A stretch of DNA of 64,000 bases from Acinetobacter calcoaceticus (GCF_004345325.1 NZ_SLVJ01000017.1:1-64000); one strand, 5' to 3'. Counted from the first letter of the stretch, positions 1 to 10,515 are shown. Numbers and translations are program-made. Notes: generated by a model not told the origin, from the letters alone.

Positions 1-1
1 A

Positions 2-79
2 AGCAAAGTTAAAAATATGGCGACTCAGTTGGAAAAAACGATAGATGAGGCGCTAGATTTGGTATTTAAGACAATGTAG
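2..79 (+). CDS. Possible C-terminal end of a plus-strand protein (partial)
   Basis: An open frame enters from the left edge and ends at TAG (77-79). It gives about 25 residues, with a charged, probably helical end (MATQLEKTIDEALDLVFKTM). It converges on the vgrG stop only 18 bases away. No family can be named from so short a tail, and the frame could be chance. If real, it is the 3' end of a gene lying mostly outside the window, where vgrG would normally continue or be followed by an effector gene. Confidence 0.35.
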   Translation, partial: SKVKNMATQLEKTIDEALDLVFKTM

Positions 80-97
80 CCTAAATTTCAAATCTAG

Positions 98-2470
98 CTA
101 TAGTGCATCACCCTGAGCGATGAGCTCGATTTTTTCTTTAGCAGCAATAACGCTAATGCCTTTTTGCGCTGCAAATAAACTGATTTTGTCACTGGCATGC
201 GCCAGTAGATTTTTCTGGGTGCTGAGATTAATACTCTCGCCAGCAGTCTGGCTGATCTGTCCTGCTGCAGAAAGATGTACATCTTCATGACTGCTTATCG
301 CAATAGAATCAGGTGCAGCCAATAACATCATGGCGGATTTAAATGCTGCAGCTTTTTGCGGTTCTGTTTGCTGCAAAGTCTCAATAAAACCCTGTAGTTG
401 ATCTAAAACGTCTAAGGGATCAGTGTGTTGATTTTTCGCCACCTCACTCAATGCCTTGGCACTGTTGAGGTTGGCTTCAATTTGTTGCTGAGCGACTGTT
501 GCATCTAGATGCATCGCACTGGCCTGATCCTGAGCATAGGTAGAAAGCAACATGCCCTGTCCCGCACGTATCGCCCCCCATTGATCGGTGCGTAGTTCAA
601 ATCCCTCACCTCGGCTGATACTTTCTGCAGTTACTTTAGGATGACTGAGGTGACCGAGATTCAACTGAGTCGCCGCATGGCTACTTTGCAATTGGCTACT
701 GATCTGCCCCGTGGTGTCGTCAAAACGCAGTTGCCCAAAGCCACTCCCCGCAATTTCTTGGGAACGAATGCCACTGAGTTTTTTGGTTTCAGGCAGTTGC
801 CCCTTTCCATCAAACTGTGTTGCTGTGCGCTGTCCCTCATGGATACGACCCATGACAAAGGGACGATCAAGATTGCCATCAAAAAAGTTAATCAACACGA
901 TCTCACCGACACGTGGTAGGAAGCGCGCGCCATAGCCTTCACCTGCCCATGGGGTCAACACATCGACCCACGCCGAATCCGCATCATTGTTATTGCTTCC
1001 GGCACCACCGTCGTGGGCATGATCTTCGCTACGGGTAAATAAAAACCGCACTTTGATCCGCCCCCAGATATCGACATGGATCTCTTCACTACTCGGTCCA
1101 ACTACGATGGCACGTTGCGGATGAGCAACTGGCCGATGCTGCAGTGGATCAAAGGCCGCAAGGGTCGGTATTTGACGACGTTGTAAAGTCAATTGATTGG
1201 CTTGGCGCTCATCACTGTGCTGCAAAGACCAAGTGAGATGCCATTTGCTTTGGTGTTGTAATCGAGTCAACTGATCATGGATATCTTTGGGTAAATTATT
1301 TTGACTATAAAAAACGTTCTTGGTGATCAAAAATTCTTGATCTGCTGCTGCATGTAAATCAATCTCAGGATGTTGTTGCAGTTGAAACCAATAACCAACC
1401 TGCGCATCACGTACACTAGACAAGGCGACAAACTGTTTCGCCTGCGCGGCATAGTGATCACTAAGCCTTTGATTGATACGCTCCACTTGCTGGTTGCCAG
1501 ATGCAGTGGCTTGGTCTTCGCCTTGCAAATCCTGCATCCATGCAGGACTAATATGCCATGCTTGCTCTAGCCCGAGTTGGTCATTGTCGATATTCAGACT
1601 ATGTTGATGGGCACTGAGTACACTGCCTGCGCCATCATCATAGTCCAAGGCATCTGGTTGCCAGCGTTGTACATGCACGGCAGTGGGTTGTAAGCTGCGC
1701 TGTGCATGAAATTGGGTGATGCTGTCTTGCTGCTCAGTCGCATCACTACGATGAAAGCGAATATTTCGACGTTCAAGGGCTTGATATTGACGATTGTCAT
1801 CAATTAAGCGCAGTTTCTGTGCTTGGATTGGCGTTGAACTGAGTGGCACGACCTGTTGTGCCTCATCAATCAACCAGCTAATGCCTTCCTCTCGTAGTAG
1901 TCTAGTGATGAATGCTGCATCTAATTCGTTGTGTTGCATTAAAAAAGGCCGAGTATCATAGTCCTGTTGTAGACCTCGGATATCCAAACTCAGGCTGGCT
2001 GCAAATAAACTGCTGCGCTGTTGCCATTCTTTGAATAGGATCTGAATCACATCCAACACGGACTTGTCCATAAATACACGGCTATTACGCCGTTGCTGCC
2101 ACAGCGCAGTCGCATCTTGCATCCGAAGTTTATACAAGCTTAGGGCACCATCCGATTGACCTTGTTCCGCTGCCGTGATGATTCCTGATCTTCGAAATCG
2201 TTGACCACGATCCGTTAAGGTATCCACCGCCACTTGGCTGCCAATAAATTGTTTTAATGGGATGTTTGCTTGATTGGCGAAACAGATCAACTCGGCCTCT
2301 AGACCCTGATTAAGCTGATGTTGGCCATCAATGCGTTGTAACAACAGCTGTGAATTGAGTGCAGGGTTGGAAAACTGAATGTCTAAAGCTCTGTTTTGAG
2401 AACTAAAACCGAGTTTCTCCATCCATTGGAAAGTATTTTGTAAATTACTTTGGAAATTACTATTGAGCAT
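98..2470 (-). CDS. vgrG: Type VI secretion spike protein VgrG, C-terminally shortened
   Basis: VgrG trimers form the tip of the type VI secretion needle and carry effectors. The 790-residue protein shows the expected order: a gp27-like base (about residues 1-400), the gp5-like OB region (around HVDIWGRIKVRF and WAGEGYGARFLPRVGEIVLINFFDG), then the start of the DUF2345 region (KSAMMLLAAPDSIAISSHED and QISQTAGESINLSTQKN). From memory of the family, Acinetobacter VgrGs continue past the point where this one stops (ELIAQGDAL then TAG), usually by 100 residues or more of DUF2345. The end is therefore probably truncated, inside a normally conserved stretch, next to an unrelated convergent frame. 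No other T6SS gene is in the window, so this would be an orphan vgrG island. Identity is secure; function after truncation is unknown. Confidence 0.9.
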   Translation of the reverse strand: MLNSNFQSNLQNTFQWMEKLGFSSQNRALDIQFSNPALNSQLLLQRIDGQHQLNQGLEAELICFANQANIPLKQFIGSQVAVDTLTDRGQRFRRSGIITAAEQGQSDGALSLYKLRMQDATALWQQRRNSRVFMDKSVLDVIQILFKEWQQRSSLFAASLSLDIRGLQQDYDTRPFLMQHNELDAAFITRLLREEGISWLIDEAQQVVPLSSTPIQAQKLRLIDDNRQYQALERRNIRFHRSDATEQQDSITQFHAQRSLQPTAVHVQRWQPDALDYDDGAGSVLSAHQHSLNIDNDQLGLEQAWHISPAWMQDLQGEDQATASGNQQVERINQRLSDHYAAQAKQFVALSSVRDAQVGYWFQLQQHPEIDLHAAADQEFLITKNVFYSQNNLPKDIHDQLTRLQHQSKWHLTWSLQHSDERQANQLTLQRRQIPTLAAFDPLQHRPVAHPQRAIVVGPSSEEIHVDIWGRIKVRFLFTRSEDHAHDGGAGSNNNDADSAWVDVLTPWAGEGYGARFLPRVGEIVLINFFDGNLDRPFVMGRIHEGQRTATQFDGKGQLPETKKLSGIRSQEIAGSGFGQLRFDDTTGQISSQLQSSHAATQLNLGHLSHPKVTAESISRGEGFELRTDQWGAIRAGQGMLLSTYAQDQASAMHLDATVAQQQIEANLNSAKALSEVAKNQHTDPLDVLDQLQGFIETLQQTEPQKAAAFKSAMMLLAAPDSIAISSHEDVHLSAAGQISQTAGESINLSTQKNLLAHASDKISLFAAQKGISVIAAKEKIELIAQGDAL

Positions 2471-2555
2471 TTTTATACTTCTAATTGTTTGTTTTCGCGC
2501 TCATCCTAGCCGATGACTTTGAGGCAACTCAAGTTAACCACCCACTCGACAACAA

Positions 2556-2590
2556 AAAACCTGAGCTTCAATACATGAAACTCAGGTTTT
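2556..2590 (-). terminator. Rho-independent terminator after the fadH-like gene
   Basis: Perfect 10-bp inverted repeat (2556-2565 and 2581-2590) with a 15-base loop. Read on the minus strand it is followed by a T-run, downstream of the reductase stop at 2686. Confidence 0.75.
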
Positions 2591-2685
2591 ACACGCATAA
2601 CACTACATTTTAAAACGACTTAACTTTACTCAGGCTGAAACTGGTGAGGCGTTGTCCCATTTGTTCCGCCAAAGCTTGCAAGGCG

Positions 2686-4758
<2,073 letters not shown>

Positions 4759-4771
4759 CTAATTATTTATT

Positions 4772-4800
4772 TTTATAATCTAGATTTTATTTTAATGCAA
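4772..4800 (-). promoter_or_regulatory. Predicted sigma-70 promoter of the fadH-like gene
   Basis: On the minus strand TTGCAT (4795-4800) and TATAAA (4772-4777) are separated by exactly 17 bases, a good -35/-10 pair pointing at the reductase start (4710). The -35 box lies inside the palindrome at 4795-4810. Confidence 0.6.
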
Positions 4801-4810
4801 CATGTTGCAT
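4795..4810. promoter_or_regulatory. Perfect palindrome, candidate PadR operator
   Basis: ATGCAACATGTTGCAT is a perfect 16-bp dyad between the divergent fadH-like and padR genes. It keeps the AT..CAT/ATG..AT character of known PadR operators. It overlaps the -35 box of the reductase and lies 40 bp before the padR start, so a bound dimer could repress both. Confidence 0.6.
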
Positions 4811-4850
4811 AATGACTGCTCATCCATTTTTATTGTTCTTGATTTTTGTT

Positions 4851-5432
4851 ATGTCTCTCAGTCATGCCTTATTAACCAGCTTATTAGAGCAACCCAGTAC
4901 CGGTATTGAGTTGGCGCGACGTTTTGATCGCTCCATGGGCTATTTTTGGCATGCGACCCATCAGCAAATCTATAGAGAACTCAGTGCGATGTTCAATAAA
5001 GGTTGGATCTCCACCCTTGAACACGAGGACTATACCGGCCGTAAAAAGACCTATCAGGTGGAACAATTAGGTCGGACTGAACTGGCCGATTGGATGCTTA
5101 AACAAAGTCCACCAGCGCAGTTGCGTGAGGAATTGATGGTACGGTTACGCGCAGAAGCCCAATTGGGCTCAGATTTAATTTTGCCCGAATTAGCGCGACA
5201 TTTAGCCTTACATCGGGTAAATTTACAGGTCTACCAGCAGATCTTTGCCAAAGATTTTTCTAGCTCAATGGATGACGCGCTCCCCCTTGCGCAGCAACAT
5301 ATTCTGGAACAAAATAGAACACTTTTCATCCACAAAATGATCCTACAATTGGGTATCGATCTGGAACAAGGTTGGATTGAATGGTTAGAACGTCTAATCT
5401 CAGGTTTAAAAGTCTTTCAGCAACAAGCATAG
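4851..5432 (+). CDS. PadR-family transcriptional regulator
   Basis: PadR proteins are winged-helix repressors with a C-terminal helical dimerisation domain (Vir_act_alpha_C). The sequence from MSLSHALLTSLLEQ has the family pattern: GIELARRFDRSMGYFWHATH and QIYRELSAMFNKGWI form the HTH, and YTGRKKTYQV the wing. A helical half of about 100 residues follows. The open frame extends upstream to 4812, but family alignment favours the ATG at 4851 (193 residues). It is divergent from the fadH-like gene across a perfect palindrome, so it probably controls that gene and itself. The ligand is unknown; PadR proteins often sense phenolics, which would suit the aromatic genes downstream, but that is conjecture. 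Confidence 0.85.
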   Translation: MSLSHALLTSLLEQPSTGIELARRFDRSMGYFWHATHQQIYRELSAMFNKGWISTLEHEDYTGRKKTYQVEQLGRTELADWMLKQSPPAQLREELMVRLRAEAQLGSDLILPELARHLALHRVNLQVYQQIFAKDFSSSMDDALPLAQQHILEQNRTLFIHKMILQLGIDLEQGWIEWLERLISGLKVFQQQA

Positions 5433-5513
5433 TATTTTAAGCGCAGATGCCTGATTTGGTTAAGGATCTGATGAAGGATCAGTGACATCAAGCGCTTTCG
5501 AGTAGAGGTCAAC

Positions 5514-6425
5514 ATGCCATTTTACACAATGCCCGATGGTGAATCGTTATATGTACGAGAGCAAGGTCAAGGGCAACCGGTTTTAATCCTCTCAGGCTTG
5601 GGAATGCAAAGTTGGCAATGGACGCCATTTATATTCCCACATTTTAAAAATTACCGTTTTATCATTCCAGATTGGCGCGGCTTTGGTGGTTCTAAAGACT
5701 GCAAAATTCCTGCAGGCTTGGATGCGATCCAAAGCCATTGGCGAGATGTAGATAGTCTGCTTAGCCAGATGAAATTAGAGCAATTGATCGTGGTCAGTTA
5801 TTCCATGGGCGCAACCACGGCGATGCATGGTATGAAATATGGCGATTTTGGCAAAAAAATTAAAGCTTATCTGCATATTGACCAAACGCCGAAAATCGCC
5901 AGTGACGATGCATGGAGCTATGGCCTATTTGGGCCTCAATATCCCAAGTTCAAACAACTGTTGCAATCAATTTCTGATTTTTTGGCCGCCCATCAAGATG
6001 CGATTCATATTGAGAATCTGCAACCTGAGCCACGTAAACAACTGGTGCAATTGTGGTTGGACTTTATTCAGCTACAAGGCAGTAATAAAATCGCCCCTTT
6101 GGCCTTTAAATTGGCACTCAATCAACCGCGACTACAAAAGCATATCTTGCCGATTCAACGCTTAGATTATCTGGCTTGGTATATCAACAACTACTTACAC
6201 CACAATGAAGACTACCGTCAGGCGATACTCAATCTGCCCTGCCCAACCACCTTCTTCATTGGTGAGCGCTCCAGTTTGTATCCTGTGCAAGGGCAGAAAG
6301 ACATTGCTGAGGGTTTAAAAAATGCCCAAAGCATTTTGTTTAAACGCTCTGGGCATACCCCGCTACTGACTGAGCCGGTAAAATTTGGGCTTGAACTACA
6401 ACATTTTCTTAAACAAGTGAGTTAA
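5514..6425 (+). CDS. Alpha/beta-fold hydrolase
   Basis: A 303-residue alpha/beta hydrolase of the esterase/enol-lactonase/haloperoxidase group. Visible features are the oxyanion-strand motif LILSGLGMQSWQW, the PDWRGFGGS turn, the nucleophile elbow VSYSMGA with Ser97, and a C-terminal SGHTPLL carrying the catalytic His. The acid is probably in the GERSSLYP segment. AGAGGT precedes the ATG. It lies between the PadR regulator and catM, convergent with catM. In A. baylyi, catA and small genes occupy the far side of catM; here this hydrolase is found instead. The substrate cannot be told from sequence. Confidence 0.8.
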   Translation: MPFYTMPDGESLYVREQGQGQPVLILSGLGMQSWQWTPFIFPHFKNYRFIIPDWRGFGGSKDCKIPAGLDAIQSHWRDVDSLLSQMKLEQLIVVSYSMGATTAMHGMKYGDFGKKIKAYLHIDQTPKIASDDAWSYGLFGPQYPKFKQLLQSISDFLAAHQDAIHIENLQPEPRKQLVQLWLDFIQLQGSNKIAPLAFKLALNQPRLQKHILPIQRLDYLAWYINNYLHHNEDYRQAILNLPCPTTFFIGERSSLYPVQGQKDIAEGLKNAQSILFKRSGHTPLLTEPVKFGLELQHFLKQVS

Positions 6426-6454
6426 TACAGTACGCTCACTGAGCTGATCGTGGA

Positions 6455-7381
6455 CTATATAAACTGTTGTGAAAGTTCTTTGTCGTATTTAATCCCTTCT
6501 TGATCAAAGACCTGAAAGATACAATGAAACAGGGCCAAGATATCATCACTGGCATCCATGCCACGCATGGCCAAATAAATCGGGCTCACCGCATCGGCAT
6601 CCATCAACGGTACATAGTTGACATAAGGCAGTTGAATAGCGTTGGCCCCTTCAGGCACGATACAAATCCCTTCTCCCGCAGCAACCAAGCCGAGTGCCAA
6701 TTGAATATCACGCGCCTCTTGACCACGTTTGGTGGTGAGGCCATGTTCAGAAAACAGTGCTTGAATCTGGGTGGTATAATTCGGTTTTGGCGTGGTTGGA
6801 TAGAAGAACTGATGTTCATCCACGATATCCGCCAGAAAGATCCCTTGCTTATATTGAGAAAAAGGATGGCTGCTGTGCATCGCTACAGTAAGGCGTTCTT
6901 CTCTGAGCAACACACGTCGCACCGCTGGATCTGAAATGCGTAAGCGCCCAAAGCCGACATCGATCTTGCCTTCCTTTAAGGCTTGAATCTGATCCTTGGT
7001 ACTCATTTCAACAACTTCAACCTTCAATTGCGGTTGTTGTTGACGATAGGAATAGATGATTCTTGGCAATAAACCATAGAGCAAAGACGCCACAAAGCCC
7101 ATTCTGATCACACGTTCCGCCGAACCGACCCGTTTGGTCATCGATTTGACTTCTTCTGCATTGGCCAACAACTTGGTGGCATGTTGATAAAAGAAATGCC
7201 CAGCAGAAGTGGTCTGAAGTGGTCGACTACCGCGCTCAAACAGTTGTGTGCCCAGCTCTTGTTCCAATTTTTGAATTTTACGACTCAACGGTGGTTGGGC
7301 AATAAATAATCGCTCTGCTGCCTTGGTAAAACTTTGTTCCTCTACCACCGCCACAAAACAGGTTAAATCTCGAAGTTCCAT
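6455..7381 (-). CDS. catM: LysR-type regulator of muconate/benzoate catabolism (CatM/BenM family)
   Basis: A LysR regulator of 308 residues with an N-terminal winged helix (SFTKAAERLFIAQPPLSRKIQKLEQELG) and a periplasmic-binding-like effector domain. It is divergent from catB, the catM position in Acinetobacter. As I recall A. baylyi, CatM answers to cis,cis-muconate alone, while BenM also binds benzoate using Arg160 and Tyr293. Ser99, Thr128 and Arg146 for muconate binding are all present. Position 160 is Arg, as in BenM, but the equivalent of 293 (residue 292 here, after a one-residue gap) is Phe, as in CatM. Overall wording (EEQSFTKAA, RGSRP, GHFFYQ) is closer to BenM. Two ATAC/ATTC-N7-GTAT boxes lie between it and catB. 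Family is certain; CatM or BenM behaviour is open. Confidence 0.9.
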   Translation of the reverse strand: MELRDLTCFVAVVEEQSFTKAAERLFIAQPPLSRKIQKLEQELGTQLFERGSRPLQTTSAGHFFYQHATKLLANAEEVKSMTKRVGSAERVIRMGFVASLLYGLLPRIIYSYRQQQPQLKVEVVEMSTKDQIQALKEGKIDVGFGRLRISDPAVRRVLLREERLTVAMHSSHPFSQYKQGIFLADIVDEHQFFYPTTPKPNYTTQIQALFSEHGLTTKRGQEARDIQLALGLVAAGEGICIVPEGANAIQLPYVNYVPLMDADAVSPIYLAMRGMDASDDILALFHCIFQVFDQEGIKYDKELSQQFI

Positions 7382-7390
7382 TTCATCACC

Positions 7391-7405
7391 ATACCGTCAG
7401 GGTAT
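7391..7405. promoter_or_regulatory. CatM/BenM operator, site 1
   Basis: ATACCGTCAGGGTAT matches the BenM/CatM consensus ATAC-N7-GTAT exactly and as a dyad (ATACC-N5-GGTAT). It lies ten bases before the catM start codon, so binding would also cause autoregulation. Confidence 0.85.
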
Positions 7406-7442
7406 ATTTTAATGCTAATTTAATCTTAGACAGTATTAAATC

Positions 7443-7457
7443 ATTCTTTTAAGGTAT
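7443..7457. promoter_or_regulatory. CatM/BenM operator, site 2 (imperfect)
   Basis: ATTCTTTTAAGGTAT fits the weaker second-site form ATTC-N7-GTAT. It begins 52 bp after the start of site 1 and 54 bp before the catB start, where an activator would touch RNA polymerase. Muconate-dependent movement between sites is known for the family. Confidence 0.7.
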
Positions 7458-7496
7458 TCACAAATGAAATGGAAATCCAAATAGTGAAGTTGCCCA

Positions 7497-8603
7497 ATGT
7501 ATAAATCAGTCGAGACCATCCTTGTAGATATTCCTACTATTCGTCCTCACAAGTTATCTGTGGCGACCATGCAGACCCAGACTTTGGTATTGGTGAAAAT
7601 CACCACTGTAGATGGTATTGTCGGCTGGGGCGAAGCAACCACAATTGGTGGACTCAGCTATGGTGAAGAAAGCCCTGAAAGTGTTAAATCCAATATTGAA
7701 ACCTATTTCAGTCCTTTGCTTTGCGCATTAGGCGATTTAAATCTCTCGCAAACTTTACAAAAGTTGCATAAAGCCATTAATGGCAACCGCTTTGCCAAAT
7801 GTGCGATTCAGACTGCATTGTTGGATATCCAAGCCAAACGCCTCGGCTTGCCATTGAGTGAACTGCTCGGTGGTCGTCTACGTGATCGTCTACCGGTACT
7901 GTGGACCTTGGCATCAGGTGATACGGACAAAGATATTGCTGAAGCCAAGCAGATGATTGCAGCCAAGCGCCACAATATCTTCAAATTGAAAATCGGTTCA
8001 AACCCATTACAACATGATGTTGATCATGTGATTGCGATCAAACAAGCCTTGGGCGCTGAGATCAGTGTACGTGTAGACGTTAACCGCGCTTGGTCTGAAC
8101 TGGAATGTGTCAATGGGATTCAACAGTTGCAAGATGGCGGAATTGATCTGATCGAGCAACCGTGTGCTATTGAACAGGTTGATACTTTAGCCCGATTGAC
8201 GCAACGTTTTGATGTCGCGATCATGGCAGATGAAACCTTAACCGGTCCTGCAAGTGCCTATCGTCTGGCCAAGCAGCATGCAGCCGATGTCTTTGCCGTT
8301 AAGATCGCGCAATCCGGTGGCTTACTCGAAGCTTGTGAAGTGGGTAAAATCGCTAAACTTGCAGGTATTGAGTTGTATGGCGGTACCATGCTTGAAGGTC
8401 CAGTGGGTAGCATTGCCTCTGCACATGTGTTCTCGACCTTTGACCGTTTGGCCTTTGGTACAGAATTATTTGGTCCACTGTTGTTGACCCAAGATATTTT
8501 AAAAACCCCATTACAATATGAAAATTTTGAACTTGTGGTTCCAAATAGCCCAGGTTTGGGGATTGAGATCGATGAAGATCGTGTCGAGCAACTTCGTCGC
8601 TAA
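7497..8603 (+). CDS. catB: Muconate cycloisomerase CatB
   Basis: Converts cis,cis-muconate to (+)-muconolactone, the first step after catechol ring cleavage in the beta-ketoadipate pathway. It is an enolase-superfamily enzyme of 368 residues, the usual length. The KxK motif (K163, K165 in FKLKIG), the metal ligands D194 (VDVNRAW), E220 (IEQPC) and D245 (ADETL), and the second-side base K269 (AVKIAQ) are all visible. It is first in catBCIJFD, downstream of two CatM boxes. No strong Shine-Dalgarno precedes the ATG, and the N-terminal MYKSVETILVDIPTIRPHKL fits the family start. Confidence 0.97.
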   Translation: MYKSVETILVDIPTIRPHKLSVATMQTQTLVLVKITTVDGIVGWGEATTIGGLSYGEESPESVKSNIETYFSPLLCALGDLNLSQTLQKLHKAINGNRFAKCAIQTALLDIQAKRLGLPLSELLGGRLRDRLPVLWTLASGDTDKDIAEAKQMIAAKRHNIFKLKIGSNPLQHDVDHVIAIKQALGAEISVRVDVNRAWSELECVNGIQQLQDGGIDLIEQPCAIEQVDTLARLTQRFDVAIMADETLTGPASAYRLAKQHAADVFAVKIAQSGGLLEACEVGKIAKLAGIELYGGTMLEGPVGSIASAHVFSTFDRLAFGTELFGPLLLTQDILKTPLQYENFELVVPNSPGLGIEIDEDRVEQLRR

Positions 8604-8648
8604 AACTCAATCTCAGTTCTCCCCCATTTAACCATTAAGGATCAGCTC

Positions 8649-8939
8649 ATGTTATTTCAAGTTCGTATGGATGTTCTTATTCCAGTGGATATGCCAGTAG
8701 AACAAGCCAATGAAATCAAAGCGGTAGAAAAAGCCTATTCGCAAGAATTACAACGCCAAGGTAAATGGCGTCATATTTGGCGCATCAGCGGTCAATATGC
8801 AAACATCAGTATCTTTGATGTGGAAAGCAATGAAGAACTGCACAACATCTTGGTGGGCTTGCCGTTATATCCTTATATGAAAATTGAAGTCATGGCGCTC
8901 AATCGTCACCCGTCTTCGATTCGTGACACTGATCAATAG
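8649..8939 (+). CDS. catC: Muconolactone delta-isomerase CatC
   Basis: Moves the double bond of muconolactone to give beta-ketoadipate enol-lactone. The 96-residue protein has the family N-terminus MLFQVRMDVLIPVDMPVEQANEIKAVEKAY, the GKWRHIWRISGQYANISIFDV core and the conserved LPLYPYM end of this small decameric ferredoxin-like enzyme. AAGGA lies 8-12 bases before the ATG. It follows catB after 45 bp. A hairpin separates it from catI. Confidence 0.97.
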   Translation: MLFQVRMDVLIPVDMPVEQANEIKAVEKAYSQELQRQGKWRHIWRISGQYANISIFDVESNEELHNILVGLPLYPYMKIEVMALNRHPSSIRDTDQ

Positions 8940-9020
8940 TTTTGATCTATAGTACAGGTCAAGCATACAGATCAACTATGCAGATCTAAGCCTGCAAAGG
9001 TCTGATTTAAAAAATATTAG

Positions 9021-9043
9021 GGTGCGTGGCTCAGCAACGCGCC
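9021..9043 (+). promoter_or_regulatory. Intercistronic hairpin between catC and catI
   Basis: GGTGCGT pairs with ACGCGCC (one G-T pair) around a 9-base loop in the 142-bp catC-catI gap, the largest gap in the operon. There is no T-run, so it is better explained as an mRNA stability or processing element than a full terminator. Confidence 0.4.
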
Positions 9044-9081
9044 TTAACCCATTTATAAACATATCTCCCTAAGGAAAGGCC

Positions 9082-9753
9082 ATGATCGATAAAAGCTCTG
9101 CTTCTTTAACAGAAGCCCTGTCCAAGATTAAAGATGGATCTCGCATCATGATTGGTGGTTTCGGTACTGCGGGTCAACCTGCAGAACTGATCGATGGTCT
9201 GATCGAACTGGGTGTCAAAGATCTGGTGATTATCAACAATAACGCGGGCAATGGCGATTATGGTCTGGCCAAGTTATTAAAATCAGGCGCTGTCGCTAAA
9301 ATTATCTGCTCCTTCCCACGTCAATCCGACTCTTGGGTGTTTGACGAACTCTATCACGCGGGCAAAATTGAACTGGAATTGGTTCCTCAAGGTAACTTGG
9401 CTTGCCGTATCCAAGCAGCAGGCATGGGCCTTGGTCCAATCTATACCCCAACGGGCTTTGGTACCTTATTGGCTGAGGGCAAACCCACCTTGAACTATGA
9501 AGGCAAAGATTTTGTCTTGGAAAATCCAATTCAAGCTGATTTTGCGTTGATTAAAGCCTATCAAGGCGACCGTTGGGGCAATTTGGTCTATCGTAAATCT
9601 GCACGTAACTTTGGCCCAATCATGGCCATGGCTGCAGAAGTGACCATCGCTCAGGTTTCACAAGTGGTTGAACTGGGACATTTAGATCCAGAACATATCA
9701 TTACGCCTGGGATCTTTGTTCAACATGTGGTTCAAGTCGAAGCTGCACAATAA
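9082..9753 (+). CDS. catI: 3-oxoadipate CoA-transferase subunit A
   Basis: Alpha subunit of the enzyme that moves CoA from succinyl-CoA to beta-ketoadipate. At 223 residues it has the class I CoA-transferase glycine-rich loop GGFGTAGQPAELIDGL near residues 26-41, the INNNAGNGDYGLAKLL segment and FPRQSDSWVFDELY. It is followed 30 bp later by the beta subunit. The copy belongs to the cat operon; Acinetobacter often carries a near-identical pca copy (pcaIJ), so concerted evolution with another locus is possible. Confidence 0.95.
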   Translation: MIDKSSASLTEALSKIKDGSRIMIGGFGTAGQPAELIDGLIELGVKDLVIINNNAGNGDYGLAKLLKSGAVAKIICSFPRQSDSWVFDELYHAGKIELELVPQGNLACRIQAAGMGLGPIYTPTGFGTLLAEGKPTLNYEGKDFVLENPIQADFALIKAYQGDRWGNLVYRKSARNFGPIMAMAAEVTIAQVSQVVELGHLDPEHIITPGIFVQHVVQVEAAQ

Positions 9754-9783
9754 GGCCGAACCAGGCCATAGTAGGAAAAGCGC

Positions 9784-10446
9784 ATGAGTTATCAAAAACT
9801 GAGTCGTGATCAAATTGCTGCACGTGTTGCACTCGATATTCCAGATGGTGCCTATGTCAATCTGGGCATTGGCCTACCCACCAAAATTTCCAATTATCTC
9901 CCTGCCGATAAAGATGTATTTTTACATTCTGAAAATGGCTTATTGGCATTTGGTCCCCCACCTGCTGCTGGCGAAGAAGATCCTGAACTGATCAACGCGG
10001 GTAAGGAATTTGTCACCATGCTAACGGGTGGTAGCTTTTTCCATCATGGTGATTCCTTTGCCATGATGCGTGGTGGACATCTCGATATCTGTGTACTTGG
10101 CGCATTCCAAGTTGCTGCCAATGGTGATCTGGCCAACTGGCATACCGGTTCGCCTAAAGCCATTCCTGCAGTGGGTGGTGCAATGGATCTGGCTGTCGGT
10201 GCGAAAAAAGTCTTTGTCACCACCGATCATGTCACCAAAACCGGTGAACCGAAGATCGTGGCTGAACTCAGCTATCCGGTGACCGGCAAAGCCTGTGTAG
10301 ATCGGATCTATACCGATCTATGTGTGATTGATGTCACTGCCGAAGGCTTAAAAGTCATTGAGAAAGTTGCAGGTCTCAGCTTTGCAGATTTACAAGCGCT
10401 GACCGGTGCTGCACTCATCGATGCAACTCAAAAAGACGCAACATAG
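9784..10446 (+). CDS. catJ: 3-oxoadipate CoA-transferase subunit B
   Basis: Beta subunit, carrying the active-site glutamate that forms the enzyme-CoA thioester: E50 in the HSENGLLAFGPPP motif. It is 220 residues long. VNLGIGLPTKISNYLP and the GGSFFHHGDSFAMMRGGHLD block are typical. It works with CatI on beta-ketoadipate. The catJ-catF gap of 69 bp holds an AAGGA-type ribosome site for catF. Confidence 0.95.
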   Translation: MSYQKLSRDQIAARVALDIPDGAYVNLGIGLPTKISNYLPADKDVFLHSENGLLAFGPPPAAGEEDPELINAGKEFVTMLTGGSFFHHGDSFAMMRGGHLDICVLGAFQVAANGDLANWHTGSPKAIPAVGGAMDLAVGAKKVFVTTDHVTKTGEPKIVAELSYPVTGKACVDRIYTDLCVIDVTAEGLKVIEKVAGLSFADLQALTGAALIDATQKDAT

Positions 10447-10515
10447 ATCGATGCAACGCAGAATACGCTTTAATCAGCCCATCGTCAGCTAGGCTTTACA
10501 AGGACAGGTTTTAAC

